In this document: positions 1-9,131 of the stretch, piece by piece
Numbering within the stretch: the stretch's first letter is position 1
Layout of the letters: every line of letters starts with the position of its first letter
Source of the DNA: Cytophagales bacterium
Lineage (GTDB): Bacteria; Bacteroidota; Bacteroidia; Cytophagales; Cyclobacteriaceae
Assembly (NCBI GenBank): GCA_022360055.1
Contig: JAKSDO010000177.1
Coordinates: 1-46,007 of the forward strand
Reading direction: 5' to 3'
Length of the DNA: 46,007 nt
The notes under the pieces: generated by a model
Database searches by the model: none
Told to the model about the DNA's origin: nothing
What the model saw: the letters and a program-made list of their open reading frames with translations, nothing else
Made by a program: the position numbers and the translations under genes

Positions 1-906
1 AGAATCCTCATATAAGAAAGTGTTGCTGAATGCCTCCAATTTCACATAGTCCGTATCAAAAGCTGAAACAGTTGCGGAAATATAATCCCCGGCGACCAGA
101 CAGGTATCAGGAGGAACAGTTATCTTCGGAGGATTACTCAGGTTGTCAACAACGATGATTTGCATATCGCGGGTCATCCGGCTGATGATTACACTGCTGT
201 CACCGACAATACGTCTCTCAATGATTTCAAAGGCGATGTTATATTCTCCAATGATCTTTGGGGTTTCCCAATATATTTTTCCGCTTGCCGAATCCAGGAC
301 CAGGTTTTCCGGGAAATAATATTCGGCAACTTCCTGCGCGAGCGATAGCCTGGGGACCACCAACTTGTAAGAAATACTGTCTCCTTCTTCATCGTATGCC
401 CCGGGGTTGTGAACAAAGAGTTTCCCGGCAGCCGCATAATCTATTGGAGGGATTAATAGTGACGGGGTATTGTTTATCCCACAGGGAGTCTCAACAAGTA
501 CCGTAGTTTCAATATAAAATGGCGTATTTGCAGAATTCGGCATATTGATTATATTGGGATTGCGATTCAATTCCAGGTATCCAATAGTATAGCTGGAATG
601 CGCACCGGCAAACGTATGATCGATACTAAAAACGTTCTTGACAATGTGATTGTCCAGAAGAACAACTTGTTTGGTACTCGCAGCAGCCAAATCCGGAATA
701 ATCGCTCCATCCCCAAGATCCAGGGTGCCGTAACCGGGTTTCGTATCTGATTTTCTGTCGGAATACAAAATTACTATGATCGTAAAACGGTTATTGCCAG
801 GAGACTTTTTTTTTACGACGATCTCACCTGCTCGTAAATGTGTTGCTTTGGATATACTAAAGAAAAAAGTGAAAAAGATTTGAAAAATCAAAAATACGCG
901 AACCAC
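1..906 (-). CDS. Exported surface protein, gliding-type, N-terminal part (cut by left edge)
   Basis: Reading the minus strand from a GTG at 906-904 gives 302 codons without a stop, running off the left edge. The N-terminus is a signal peptide: M-V-R, then a hydrophobic stretch (VFLIFQIFFTFFFSIS) and a likely cut after SKA. The mature protein begins THLRAGEI, a start I associate with large Bacteroidota surface proteins that often end in a gliding/T9SS sorting domain; that end is outside the window. Later segments (near DYAAAGKLFVHNPGAYDEEGDSISY and SASGKIYWETPKIIGEYNI, each quoted in part from memory of cadherin/PKD-like folds) look like extracellular beta-sandwich repeats. An in-frame TAA lies six codons before the GTG, so no earlier start is possible. 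Exact function is unknown; adhesion or motility is inference. Confidence 0.75.
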   Translation of the reverse strand, partial: MVRVFLIFQIFFTFFFSISKATHLRAGEIVVKKKSPGNNRFTIIVILYSDRKSDTKPGYGTLDLGDGAIIPDLAAASTKQVVLLDNHIVKNVFSIDHTFAGAHSSYTIGYLELNRNPNIINMPNSANTPFYIETTVLVETPCGINNTPSLLIPPIDYAAAGKLFVHNPGAYDEEGDSISYKLVVPRLSLAQEVAEYYFPENLVLDSASGKIYWETPKIIGEYNIAFEIIERRIVGDSSVIISRMTRDMQIIVVDNLSNPPKITVPPDTCLVAGDYISATVSAFDTDYVKLEAFSNTFLYEDS

Positions 907-1066
907 GATCTTCTTGTCTGGTTAAGTTCCGAAACCCATAATTACCAGCCCTCACTTTGATAAATTCAACGTTCGAATTTGAGCGGTATTGTTGGTTGCG
1001 ATCGTTTTTTGTGATATTGAAGCCGGTTCAATCCGCGGATCACAACTCTAAGATAAATTCCGACCC

Positions 1067-1082
1067 ATTCCAAATTTGGAAT
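1067..1082. promoter_or_regulatory. 16-bp perfect palindrome
   Basis: ATTCCAAATTTGGAAT reads the same on both strands. It sits between the divergent surface-protein gene and the GH29 gene, about 60 bp upstream of the LacI-type operator. It could bind a dimeric regulator, but no second copy was seen, so a role is only a possibility. Confidence 0.3.
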
Positions 1083-1132
1083 TCGGACGACGTCAGGGAA
1101 ATCCGCATTGAAAGGGAGTGAAACCGCATCCT

Positions 1133-1157
1133 AAATCTGAGCAAACGTTTGACTGGA
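1133..1157 (+). promoter_or_regulatory. LacI-type operator upstream of GH29 gene
   Basis: The core CAAACGTTTG (1142-1151) is a perfect palindrome with a central CpG, the usual form of LacI-family operators. Its flanks (AAATCTG before, ACTGGA after) match the site at 4246-4270 at 24 of 25 positions. A promoter-like octamer TAACTTTA (1177-1184; Bacteroidota -7 consensus TAnnTTTG) follows 25 bp after the core, the same spacing as at the second site. The local LacI proteins (2954-3955 or 16531-17532) are the natural candidates to bind it; which one is not shown by sequence. Confidence 0.7.
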
Positions 1158-1259
1158 TTGGTGATCATTTATATTCTAACTTTATCTGGCAAACCAATGG
1201 ATCCTGTGTATCGATACTTTTTTTGATTTTAAAACAATTCTGAAACCCATACATTCATT

Positions 1260-2798
1260 ATGAAAAGTCTATTCCCGATTATTGTGCTGTTGTCTTGCAC
1301 GATTAGCTGCCGTACGGAAAAAAAGAAAGATGAACCGGAACATCGCTATGCGCCTGATTATGCCTCACTTGCCCATCATAATCAGCAACCCGATTGGTTT
1401 CAGGATGCTAAGTTAGGCATCTATTTTCACTGGGGAGTGTATTCTGTTCCTGCCTTTGGAAATGAGTGGTACCCAAGCAGGATGCATCATGAAGACGACA
1501 TTATTTATAAACATCATCTTGAAAAATACGGACATCCTTCGGAATTTGGCTACCATGACTTTGTACCGATGTTCAAGGCAGCACATTTCGATGCGAAAGA
1601 ATGGGCCGTATTGTTCAAAAGAGCAGGCGCACGCTTTGCCGGGCCGGTTGCCGAACACCATGACGGGTACTCCATGTGGGCGAGTAAAATAACCCCCTGG
1701 AACACGCTCGACACAGGCCCCAAAAGAGATATAACCGGGGAGCTTGAAAAGGCCATCAGAAGCCAGGGCATGAAATTAATCACCACATTTCACCACGCTA
1801 AACACCTGCAGAGATTCGATTCAATTCCCGAAGAAGGTCGAAAACGGGCATATCGAAACAGCCACTACCCATACTATGCCGGTATGCCGACTCGGTCTGA
1901 TGATGAAAGATTAAAATATCTTTATGGCAATATCCCGGAAGAGCAATGGCTTGAAGAGGTCTGGTTGGGAAAATTAAAGGAGGTCATTGACAATTATCAA
2001 CCGGACATCATATGGTTTGACTCCTGGCTTGACAGAATTCCGGAATCAAAAAGAAAAGAGTTCGCCGCTTATTATCTCAATGAAGCTGATAAATGGGGGA
2101 AAGAGGTAGTAATCATCAGAAAGCAGGACGACCTTCCTCTGGATTTTAGCTTAAATGACCTGGAAAAATCCAGGATGAATAAATTGGGAGAGCAATCGTG
2201 GATGACCGATGAAACCATAAGCTACGGCAGTTGGTGCTATACTGAAAATCTGAGGATTAAGCCGACAAAGGATGTATTGCATGTGCTGATCGATATTGTG
2301 AGTAAAAATGGAGTGCTGTTGTTAAATATTTCGCCGATGGCCGATGGTACGATTCCGGAAAATCAAAGAGAAGTTTTACTCGAGCTTGGCGCATGGTTGG
2401 ATGCTTATGGAGAAGCTGTTTACGAAACCAGGCCCTGGATTACATATGGAGAAGGACCCACCAAAGAACCGGAAGGACATTTTAAAAATCACAATGCTTT
2501 CAGCAAGCTGGTTTATTCCAACAAAGACTTGAGATATACCACCAGAGGGAATATCATTTACGCTACCATCTTCGGTTGGCCGGATGAAAAAAAGGTGGTC
2601 TTAGAATCATTCGGAAAGGACAGGCTGGCCGGAGATTTGAAAGTACATGCGGTTTCCCTGGTCGGATATGAAGGTGACCTCAACTGGGAAGTGAAGGATA
2701 ACGGTCTCGAAATTTCCATGCCGGATAAGGTCGTGAATGAAATGGCCATTGTATTCAAATTGGATACCGAAGGATCGGCCAGTCTGGTAAAAAAATAA
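1260..2798 (+). CDS. GH29 alpha-L-fucosidase-like lipoprotein
   Basis: The 512-residue protein hydrolyses, by family, terminal alpha-L-fucosyl (or alpha-L-galactosyl) bonds with retention of configuration. The first 17 residues form a lipoprotein signal; Cys13 (LLSC) or Cys17 could be the lipidated residue, placing it on the cell envelope. The GH29 barrel is clear: QDAKLGIYFHWGVYS near residue 50, FAGPVAEHHDGYSMW near 130, and the nucleophile motif IIWFDSW with Asp254. A C-terminal beta domain follows (about 400-505). Length is normal for the family. It is a separate transcription unit behind a CAAACGTTTG operator and followed by its likely regulator. The FucP-type symporter and mutarotase downstream fit release of a fucose-like sugar. 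Exact linkage is not predictable. Confidence 0.9.
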   Translation: MKSLFPIIVLLSCTISCRTEKKKDEPEHRYAPDYASLAHHNQQPDWFQDAKLGIYFHWGVYSVPAFGNEWYPSRMHHEDDIIYKHHLEKYGHPSEFGYHDFVPMFKAAHFDAKEWAVLFKRAGARFAGPVAEHHDGYSMWASKITPWNTLDTGPKRDITGELEKAIRSQGMKLITTFHHAKHLQRFDSIPEEGRKRAYRNSHYPYYAGMPTRSDDERLKYLYGNIPEEQWLEEVWLGKLKEVIDNYQPDIIWFDSWLDRIPESKRKEFAAYYLNEADKWGKEVVIIRKQDDLPLDFSLNDLEKSRMNKLGEQSWMTDETISYGSWCYTENLRIKPTKDVLHVLIDIVSKNGVLLLNISPMADGTIPENQREVLLELGAWLDAYGEAVYETRPWITYGEGPTKEPEGHFKNHNAFSKLVYSNKDLRYTTRGNIIYATIFGWPDEKKVVLESFGKDRLAGDLKVHAVSLVGYEGDLNWEVKDNGLEISMPDKVVNEMAIVFKLDTEGSASLVKK

Positions 2799-2833
2799 TT
2801 CTATATTTTTGACTTGTAATTGAAAAAGGTCCG

Positions 2834-2885
2834 GCCAGCGGGTTTGAATCCTTTGTGTTTTACTTTAGATCCAACAACCGCTGGC
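2834..2885. repeat. Inverted repeat in the GH29-lacI gap
   Basis: GCCAGCGG (2834-2841) is repeated inverted as CCGCTGGC (2878-2885), with GTT/AAC continuing the match after a one-base slip. The 36-nt spacer and lack of a T-run argue against a simple terminator. A possible -7 element TATTTTTG lies just upstream at 2804-2811 and could drive the regulator gene. Confidence 0.35.
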
Positions 2886-2953
2886 TAAAATTTCGAATCC
2901 GTTAGGAGCATCGTCAAATAATTCCTAATATTCAGTATCGGAATTACCTTTCA

Positions 2954-3955
2954 ATGAGGAAAGTCACAATTATTGATATAGCCAAAGAACTGGATCTTTC
3001 TCCAAGCACGATCTCACGGGCTTTGAATGGCATAGGAAGGATGAATCCGAAAACCAGGCAGCAAATCCTGGACCTGGCCGAAAGATGGGATTACCACCCC
3101 AATCCCCACGCCCAACGCCTGAAAAAGTCAAAGACATTTACGATCGGAGTAATCGTGCCTGAACTCACACATCATTTTTATTCCAGGATAATTAAAGGCG
3201 TTGACTGCGTGCTCGACGAAGCCGGATACCAACAGATCATCTGCGTTTCGGACGAGGAATATGAAAAAGAAAAAAAAGCTGCGGAAGCTCTGCTCAATGC
3301 ACGTGTCGACGGGCTTTTGGTAGCGCTTTCGAATGAGACCAGGGAATATGGCCATATTCAACAGTTAATCAATGAAGAAATTCCGGTGGTCTTCCTGGAC
3401 AGAATGTGTGAAGACATTCAGGCACCTTATGTGATGACAGATGATTTTGAAGGAGCAATGCAAGCCACTCAGTACCTTATTGACATGGGTTGTAAAAAGA
3501 TTGTATTTGTCAAGGGGCCGGAGGTCATTTCAACCACATTTAGCCGGTTGATGGGCTATAAAGAATCCATGAAGAGAAATGAGATCGGCATATCTGAGAA
3601 GCAAATAATTGACCACGGCGATCAGGAACATTTGAAAGCGTGTCTGAAGCGATTAATCTACAATCATCAAATTGACGGCTTACTGGCACATAGTGATTAT
3701 CACGCATTTAAAGCCATGGAAATTATTCATGAATCGGGGCTCAACGTACCCGGTGATATAAGCATTATCGGTTACGCCGACGAACCTTTGGCAAACTATA
3801 CCACCCCAAAAATTACCACCGTGAAGCAGCCCGCGTTTGAGATTGGAAAAACAGGCATGGAATTACTTATGAACCTGATTGAAACAGGCGATGCGGGAGA
3901 ACCAAAGGTCTTAACTACTGAGTTGATCATAAGAGATAGCACAAAGAACAAATGA
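2954..3955 (+). CDS. LacI/GalR-family transcriptional regulator (first)
   Basis: The 333-residue protein has the N-terminal LacI helix-turn-helix (VTIIDIAKELDLSPSTISRA) and hinge helix, then a periplasmic-binding-protein-like sensor domain (IGVIVPELTHHFYSRIIKG; DGLLVALS; SIIGYADEPLANYTTP) that should bind a sugar or sugar phosphate effector. The gene lies between the GH29 gene and the dehydrogenase operon, each preceded by the same operator, so it is the likely repressor of both. The LacI family usually represses until effector binds, though some Bacteroidota members activate. Effector unknown; a GH29 product or a catabolic intermediate is inference. Confidence 0.92.
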   Translation: MRKVTIIDIAKELDLSPSTISRALNGIGRMNPKTRQQILDLAERWDYHPNPHAQRLKKSKTFTIGVIVPELTHHFYSRIIKGVDCVLDEAGYQQIICVSDEEYEKEKKAAEALLNARVDGLLVALSNETREYGHIQQLINEEIPVVFLDRMCEDIQAPYVMTDDFEGAMQATQYLIDMGCKKIVFVKGPEVISTTFSRLMGYKESMKRNEIGISEKQIIDHGDQEHLKACLKRLIYNHQIDGLLAHSDYHAFKAMEIIHESGLNVPGDISIIGYADEPLANYTTPKITTVKQPAFEIGKTGMELLMNLIETGDAGEPKVLTTELIIRDSTKNK

Positions 3956-4162
3956 ATTGGCCAAAATCTTTCACCATTGAGTTGAAATACAAGGAATACC
4001 TGAGAAACAAATTTCCCGCCCTCAATAGGATGAATGGTTTGCAGTTCGCCGAATACCGGCAACGATTCTGAAATCGCTCGGCAGCCATTTCTCAGATAAA
4101 TTGGAATCTTAGCTGATCCCTGGAGAAAAATGATAATTCTGAGACCATTGACTTAAATAAAT

Positions 4163-4187
4163 GTAAAGTAACCTTTACAAAAGGTTA
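4163..4187. repeat. Two overlapping inverted repeats
   Basis: GTAAAG (4163-4168) pairs with CTTTAC (4173-4178), while TAACCTTT (4169-4176) pairs with AAAGGTTA (4180-4187). The two hairpins share bases, so only one can form at a time. They lie 200 bp after the regulator gene, whose transcript could end here, and about 60 bp before the second operator. Weak terminator or protein site are both possible. The rest of the 427-bp gap shows no gene. Confidence 0.35.
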
Positions 4188-4245
4188 AAAATAATTAAGC
4201 AATATACTGTTCGTTTTCTTCTCTTTGATGAACTGCTTTTGAGCA

Positions 4246-4270
4246 AAATCTGCGCAAACGTTTGACTGGA
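4246..4270 (+). promoter_or_regulatory. LacI-type operator upstream of dehydrogenase operon
   Basis: Second copy of the operator: core CAAACGTTTG at 4255-4264, with one mismatch over 25 nt to the site at 1133-1157. A promoter-like octamer TATGTTTA (4290-4297) starts exactly 25 bp after the core, as at the first site. The core ends 118 bp before the start codon of the zinc dehydrogenase. It ties the dehydrogenase operon and the GH29 gene into one regulon. Confidence 0.7.
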
Positions 4271-4382
4271 AATCCTGTCTAAAAACAGATATGTTTACAC
4301 AAGTGTTCTGCCAAAAGGTCAGAGTGAAATGAATCTATTAATGAATCACCTGTGGATATTTAAAATATTAAACACCAAGTAA

Positions 4383-5441
4383 ATGAAAACAATGAAAGGA
4401 GCATTCCTGCCCGGTAATAGTACGGTAGTGATGAAAGAGGTTGAAATTCCTGAACCAGGTCACGGACAAGTACTCATCAAAACAAAATCTTCGACAATTT
4501 GCGGAAGTGATATCAGAGCCATTTATCGTGAGCATTTGGGTAAAGGGCCTGAGGCTTACCAAAATAAGGTAGCCGGACATGAGCCGGCCGGGCAGATCAT
4601 CAAAGAAGGGCCCGGGCTAAAGAGATTTAAAAAAGGAGACCGGGTAGTGCTCTATCACATTTCAGGTTGTGGATGCTGTAATGATTGCCGGCGAGGATAT
4701 ATGATCAGTTGTACAAGTGATTACAGGGCAGCTTATGGCTGGCAGAGAGACGGAGGTATGGCCGAGTACATTATAGCTGATGAAAAAGACTGTGTTTTAC
4801 TTCCGGAGGAACTTACGTACACCGACGGAGCTCAAATAGCTTGTGGATTCGGAACAGTATACGAAGGATTGGAAAAGGTCGGAATTTGTGGCAATGACGC
4901 CGTTTTGGTAGTAGGATTGGGACCGGTCGGGTTAGCGACACTGATGTTGGCCAAAGCTATGGGAGCCAATGAACTAATTGGTGTTGATGTAGTTCCGGAA
5001 CGGTGCCAGATTGCCGTTGACAAGGGATTGGCTGACCATGTATTTATTTCCGGAGAAGATACCCTTGATAAAATATTGGAAGTTACCGAAGGAAATGGTT
5101 GTGAAAGAACTTGTGATACTTCGGGAAATACTCAAGGACGCCAATTAGCCATACGCGGTACCAGAAAGTGGGGGAAATGTGTATTCATCGGAGAAGGTGG
5201 TACGGTAGAATTCAATCCAAGTCCGGATATTATTCATGACCAGATCACTATTTTTGGTTCCTGGGTCACCAGTATTTGGAAGATGGAAGAATTGGTAGAG
5301 CGAATCAGAAGATGGGGAATTCATCCCGAAGATTTGGTGACCCACAGATTTACGCTCGACGATGTGAATAAAGCTTACGAATTGATGGATGAAGGAAAGT
5401 GTGGTAAGGTAGCTGTTGTCTTCGATGAGGAGATAAAATAA
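4383..5441 (+). CDS. Zinc-dependent alcohol/polyol dehydrogenase (MDR family)
   Basis: A 352-residue medium-chain dehydrogenase expected to oxidise a sugar, polyol or sugar acid alcohol with NAD(P)+ in the cytoplasm. Visible features: catalytic zinc ligands Cys40 (CGSD) and His66-Glu67 (GHE); four structural-zinc cysteines at 96, 99, 102 and 110; Rossmann glycine motif VVGLGPVG near 175. Length is typical of sorbitol and threonine dehydrogenase relatives. It opens the second operon, 118 bp after the shared operator, and is followed 8 bp later by the DUF6786-like gene. The substrate cannot be read from sequence; context suggests a hydroxyl of the sugar released by the GH29 enzyme. Confidence 0.88.
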   Translation: MKTMKGAFLPGNSTVVMKEVEIPEPGHGQVLIKTKSSTICGSDIRAIYREHLGKGPEAYQNKVAGHEPAGQIIKEGPGLKRFKKGDRVVLYHISGCGCCNDCRRGYMISCTSDYRAAYGWQRDGGMAEYIIADEKDCVLLPEELTYTDGAQIACGFGTVYEGLEKVGICGNDAVLVVGLGPVGLATLMLAKAMGANELIGVDVVPERCQIAVDKGLADHVFISGEDTLDKILEVTEGNGCERTCDTSGNTQGRQLAIRGTRKWGKCVFIGEGGTVEFNPSPDIIHDQITIFGSWVTSIWKMEELVERIRRWGIHPEDLVTHRFTLDDVNKAYELMDEGKCGKVAVVFDEEIK

Positions 5442-5449
5442 ATCGCAAG

Positions 5450-6571
5450 GTGGCTGACAAAAATTTCAATGCGGATAAAACGTTTCTCGAAAAGCATCAG
5501 GATATTATAGTTCTCGAAGACGGGGACGCCAAAGCGCTGGTGTGTCCGTCCCTTCAGGGGCGGGTATTTACCAGCACGGCAGCGGGTGACGATGGTTTTA
5601 GCTTCGGCTGGATCAACTACAACCTGATAGAATCCGGCGAAATTCTCAAACATTGTAACAACTGGGGGGGCGAGGATCGTTATTGGATTGGCCCTGAAGG
5701 AGGACAATATTCCATTTTCTTCAAGCCGGGAGCGACCTTTGGTTTGCAGGATTGGCAAACCCCTGCACCCATCGATACCGAGTCATGGGCATTGGTTGCC
5801 TCTTCAGATAAAGAGGTTTCTTTGGTTAAGCATATGTCGTTGACAAATGCCTCTGACAGGCAATTGAAAGTGAAGGCAGAGCGCGATATCCTGTTATTCA
5901 ACCGGGAAGAAGTAGGATTGGAATTGGGAGTCGAAATGGCTGAAAATGTAAGATCGGTTGGTTTTAAGTCAATTAACAGGATGACAAATGAAAATGATTT
6001 TACGTGGACAAAAGCAACAGGCATGCTCTCCATCTGGATTCTGGGGCAATTGATTTCGACAGATAAAAATACCGTCATCATTCCCTATAAAAGCAATGCA
6101 AAGGGACCGATCCTCAACGATTCGTATTTTGGTAAGATCGAAGAGGACAGGTTAAAAGTGTTGGAAGGGGCGATTCTTTTTAAAGGCGATGGCAAAAAGA
6201 GAGGGAAAATCGGAATTGGTCCGGCCAGAACAAAACCTGTCATCGGAAGCTACGATGCTGAAAATGGAATCCTTACGATTGCAAAGTTTTCATTTGATCC
6301 TGCTAAGGAGGATTATGTGAACTCGATGTGGGAATATCAGGAAGATCCTTTTAGTGGCGACGTGGTAAATTCATACAATGACGGGCCTCTTCCGGACGGA
6401 TCTCAAATGGGACCGTTTTATGAATTAGAGACATCGTCGACCGCTGCAAATCTTGCTCCCGGAGAAATTCTTGCTCATGAACACGCTACTTTCCATTTTC
6501 AGGGCGATAAGCAAGTATTGGAAGGAATTGCAAAGGAATTATTGGGAGTTGGGTTTGATGCGTGTTTTTGA
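5450..6571 (+). CDS. DUF6786-like protein of unknown function
   Basis: A 373-residue cytoplasmic protein with a GTG start, 8 bp behind the dehydrogenase, so translated from the same transcript. No signal peptide or membrane segment. It resembles the DUF6786 group seen in Bacteroidota sugar clusters; the beta-rich pattern (ALVCPSLQGRVFTSTA near residue 28, FGWINYNLIESGE near 50, NWGGEDRYWIGPEGGQYS near 68) recalls aldose-1-epimerase folds, but I recognise no catalytic residues with confidence. Tight coupling to the dehydrogenase suggests that it acts on the same sugar, perhaps as mutarotase, lactonase or epimerase. That is inference from position. Confidence 0.75.
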   Translation: MADKNFNADKTFLEKHQDIIVLEDGDAKALVCPSLQGRVFTSTAAGDDGFSFGWINYNLIESGEILKHCNNWGGEDRYWIGPEGGQYSIFFKPGATFGLQDWQTPAPIDTESWALVASSDKEVSLVKHMSLTNASDRQLKVKAERDILLFNREEVGLELGVEMAENVRSVGFKSINRMTNENDFTWTKATGMLSIWILGQLISTDKNTVIIPYKSNAKGPILNDSYFGKIEEDRLKVLEGAILFKGDGKKRGKIGIGPARTKPVIGSYDAENGILTIAKFSFDPAKEDYVNSMWEYQEDPFSGDVVNSYNDGPLPDGSQMGPFYELETSSTAANLAPGEILAHEHATFHFQGDKQVLEGIAKELLGVGFDACF

Positions 6572-6624
6572 TCTGAGCCGTTCATCAAATCAACAAATCA
6601 GAGATTCAATTAGTTAAAAAAGTT

Positions 6625-7629
6625 ATGGAAAAGATTGATCCGGCATTAGTGCCCATGCGAAAATTGTACAACGGCGCAGAGATACCTGCCGTAGGACTGG
6701 GAACATTCGGTTCCGACAGGTTTGGCCATGAAGAGATCGCCAATGCAGTAAAAGAGGCGATCCGCTCGGGATACCGGCATATTGACTGCGCCGCAGTTTA
6801 TATGAATGAAAAATACATCGGAAAAGCGATTGCAGAGGTCATCGAAGAGGGGACTGTAAAACGGGAGGAACTCTGGATCACCGGAAAAGTCTGGAATGAT
6901 CGCCATGACGAGGTCGAAGAGGCCTGCCGGGAGTCATTGGATGATCTGCGATTAGATTATCTGGATCTGTACCTTGTACACTGGCCATTCCCAAATTATC
7001 ACGCCCCGGGCTGTGATGTGGATTCCCGCAGTCCGAATGCTGTTCCTTTCAAAATTGAAAACTTCATGAAAACATGGAGGCAAATGGAAACCCTGGTCGA
7101 GAAGGGAATGGTAAAAAATATCGGGACCTCCAACATGACACAGGCCAAAATGGAACTTCTCCTGAAAGACGCCAGGATCAAGCCTGTCGTAAATGAGATG
7201 GAGCTCCATCCTTGTTTTCAACAGCAGGAACTGTTTGATTTCATGATCGAAAACAAAATCCAACCCATTGGTTTCTGTCCGATCGGTTCACCTACACGGC
7301 CGGACAGGGATAAGACGGAAAACGATGCGGTAGATATCGAAGATCCGGCAGTTCAGAAAATTGCTGAAAGGCTCAATATTCATCCAGCGGTGGTTTGTGT
7401 CAAGTGGGCTGTCCAGCGGGGACAGATTCCGATACCATTCTCCGTTCATAAAAACGAGTATATGAGTAACCTGGAGGCCGCAATTAAAGATCCGATTACG
7501 GAGGAGGAAATGGAGGAATTAAAATCGGCTGAGCAAAATTCAAGGCTTATCAAAGGACAGGTGTTTTTGTGGGAAGGCGCAAAAGGATGGAAAGATCTTT
7601 GGGATCTTGACGGTAAAATTGCCCGGTAG
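6625..7629 (+). CDS. Aldo/keto reductase
   Basis: A 334-residue NADPH-type oxidoreductase of the AKR superfamily. The full catalytic tetrad is present at normal spacing: Asp54, Tyr59, Lys88 and His119 (DCAAVY, GKVW, LVHWP). Other AKR marks are VGLGTFG near residue 23 and KNIGTSN around 170. It lies 53 bp after the DUF6786-like gene and ahead of the symporter gene, so it probably belongs to the same induced locus. With the zinc dehydrogenase it could form an oxidation-reduction pair on a sugar aldehyde or ketose; the substrate is unknown. Confidence 0.9.
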   Translation: MEKIDPALVPMRKLYNGAEIPAVGLGTFGSDRFGHEEIANAVKEAIRSGYRHIDCAAVYMNEKYIGKAIAEVIEEGTVKREELWITGKVWNDRHDEVEEACRESLDDLRLDYLDLYLVHWPFPNYHAPGCDVDSRSPNAVPFKIENFMKTWRQMETLVEKGMVKNIGTSNMTQAKMELLLKDARIKPVVNEMELHPCFQQQELFDFMIENKIQPIGFCPIGSPTRPDRDKTENDAVDIEDPAVQKIAERLNIHPAVVCVKWAVQRGQIPIPFSVHKNEYMSNLEAAIKDPITEEEMEELKSAEQNSRLIKGQVFLWEGAKGWKDLWDLDGKIAR

Positions 7630-7823
7630 TAAAATTAGTTCATATTCGTGTATTCGTATTCCAAAAGTCTTACTTGATGCCTGGAATACCATTTTTTGAT
7701 GAGCGCGGAATCGTTTTATGGAAAAATAAAGCATCTGTTTAAAAAAATATTTGCTAGATTCACGAGATTTTTTTGATGAATGCATAATCTGCCTGCGCAG
7801 GGTATTTAAGAAACACCAAAAAT

Positions 7824-9116
7824 ATGAACAAAGTCAAAGGGGTACTGCTTGAAAAAAGATACATAGTTCCGTTCATTCTCATCACATGTTTATTTTCCAT
7901 GTGGGGTTTTGCCAATGATATTACCAATCCGATGGTAGCTGCCTTTAAAACCGTTATGGAAATTTCTACTGCCAAGGCCGCCATGGTACAGTTGGCATTC
8001 TACGGGGGATATGGCACTATGGCGATACCGGCAGCCTTATTTGCTATGAAGTATTCGTACAAAAAGGGGATTCTCCTGGGATTAATTCTATACGCTATCG
8101 GCGCGTTGCTCTTTTTTCCCGCCGCACAGTATGAGATGTTTGGTTTCTTCCTGGTCTCTCTTTACATCCTTACTTTTGGCCTTGCTTTTCTCGAAACCAT
8201 TGCCAATCCGTACATTCTGTCGATGGGCGAAGAATCTACGGCTACACGCAGGCTGAATTTAGCTCAGTCTTTTAATCCGATGGGTTCCATATTGGGGATG
8301 TTTGTAGCTTCAAACGTAATATTGTCGGCACTGGAATCGGACAAAAGGGATGCCGCCGGCGAATTGATTTTCCCGACCTTAAGCGCCGCTGAAAAAGCGG
8401 CAATACGAACGAATGATCTGGCTGTAATCAGGGACCCCTACGTAATCCTGGGTCTTGTGGTGCTGGTTATGTTTTTTATAATCTTGTTTGCAAAATTACC
8501 CAAGACTGAGCATACCGGTAAGGCGCGTGCCGGTGATTCCTTTAAGCGTCTGTTCAAAAACAAACTGTATATGGAGGGGGTAGCCGCTCAGGTGTTTTAT
8601 GTAGGCGTGCAAATCATGTGCTGGACGTTTATAATTCAGTATGCCGAAAATCTCGGAATCACCAAGGCCGCAGCCCAACGATACAACATCATTGCTATGG
8701 CCATATTTATTTCAAGCAGGTTCATCAGCACGCTCTTGATGAAATACATGAATTCGGCAAGACTGTTGATGTACTTCGCAATTGGAGGAATGATCACCAT
8801 AACCGGAGTGATATTTATAGAAGGCATGTTGGGCTTGTACTGTCTGATCGCCACTTCGGCCTTCATGTCCTTAATGTTCCCGACAATTTATGGTATAGCG
8901 CTCGATGGTATCGGCGAGGACGCAAAGCTGGGAGCCGCAGGATTAGTAATGGCAATTGTCGGAGGAGCGTTGATGCCTCCCTTGCAGGGAGCAATTATCG
9001 ATCTGGAAACTGTCGGATTTTTACCTGCAGTGAACTTCTCCTTTATCTTGCCGTTTATATGCTTTATTGTAATCGCTAGATATGGATATCGCGCATTCAA
9101 AAAAGTCCATGGATAA
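7824..9116 (+). CDS. fucP: FucP-type sugar:H+ symporter (MFS)
   Basis: The 430-residue membrane protein has about 12 hydrophobic segments and the pattern of the fucose:proton symporter family: SMWGFANDITNPM in helix 1 with the acidic residue equivalent to the proton-linked Asp of E. coli FucP, and AFLETIANPYI with the conserved Glu. The family imports L-fucose, and relatives take L-galactose, D-arabinose, glucose or galactose. It lies 194 bp after the reductase gene and 15 bp ahead of the mutarotase gene. Next to a GH29 enzyme, L-fucose or L-galactose is the best guess for its cargo, but FucP relatives vary widely in Bacteroidota. Confidence 0.88.
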   Translation: MNKVKGVLLEKRYIVPFILITCLFSMWGFANDITNPMVAAFKTVMEISTAKAAMVQLAFYGGYGTMAIPAALFAMKYSYKKGILLGLILYAIGALLFFPAAQYEMFGFFLVSLYILTFGLAFLETIANPYILSMGEESTATRRLNLAQSFNPMGSILGMFVASNVILSALESDKRDAAGELIFPTLSAAEKAAIRTNDLAVIRDPYVILGLVVLVMFFIILFAKLPKTEHTGKARAGDSFKRLFKNKLYMEGVAAQVFYVGVQIMCWTFIIQYAENLGITKAAAQRYNIIAMAIFISSRFISTLLMKYMNSARLLMYFAIGGMITITGVIFIEGMLGLYCLIATSAFMSLMFPTIYGIALDGIGEDAKLGAAGLVMAIVGGALMPPLQGAIIDLETVGFLPAVNFSFILPFICFIVIARYGYRAFKKVHG

Positions 9117-9131
9117 AAAATCCGAGTGTGT

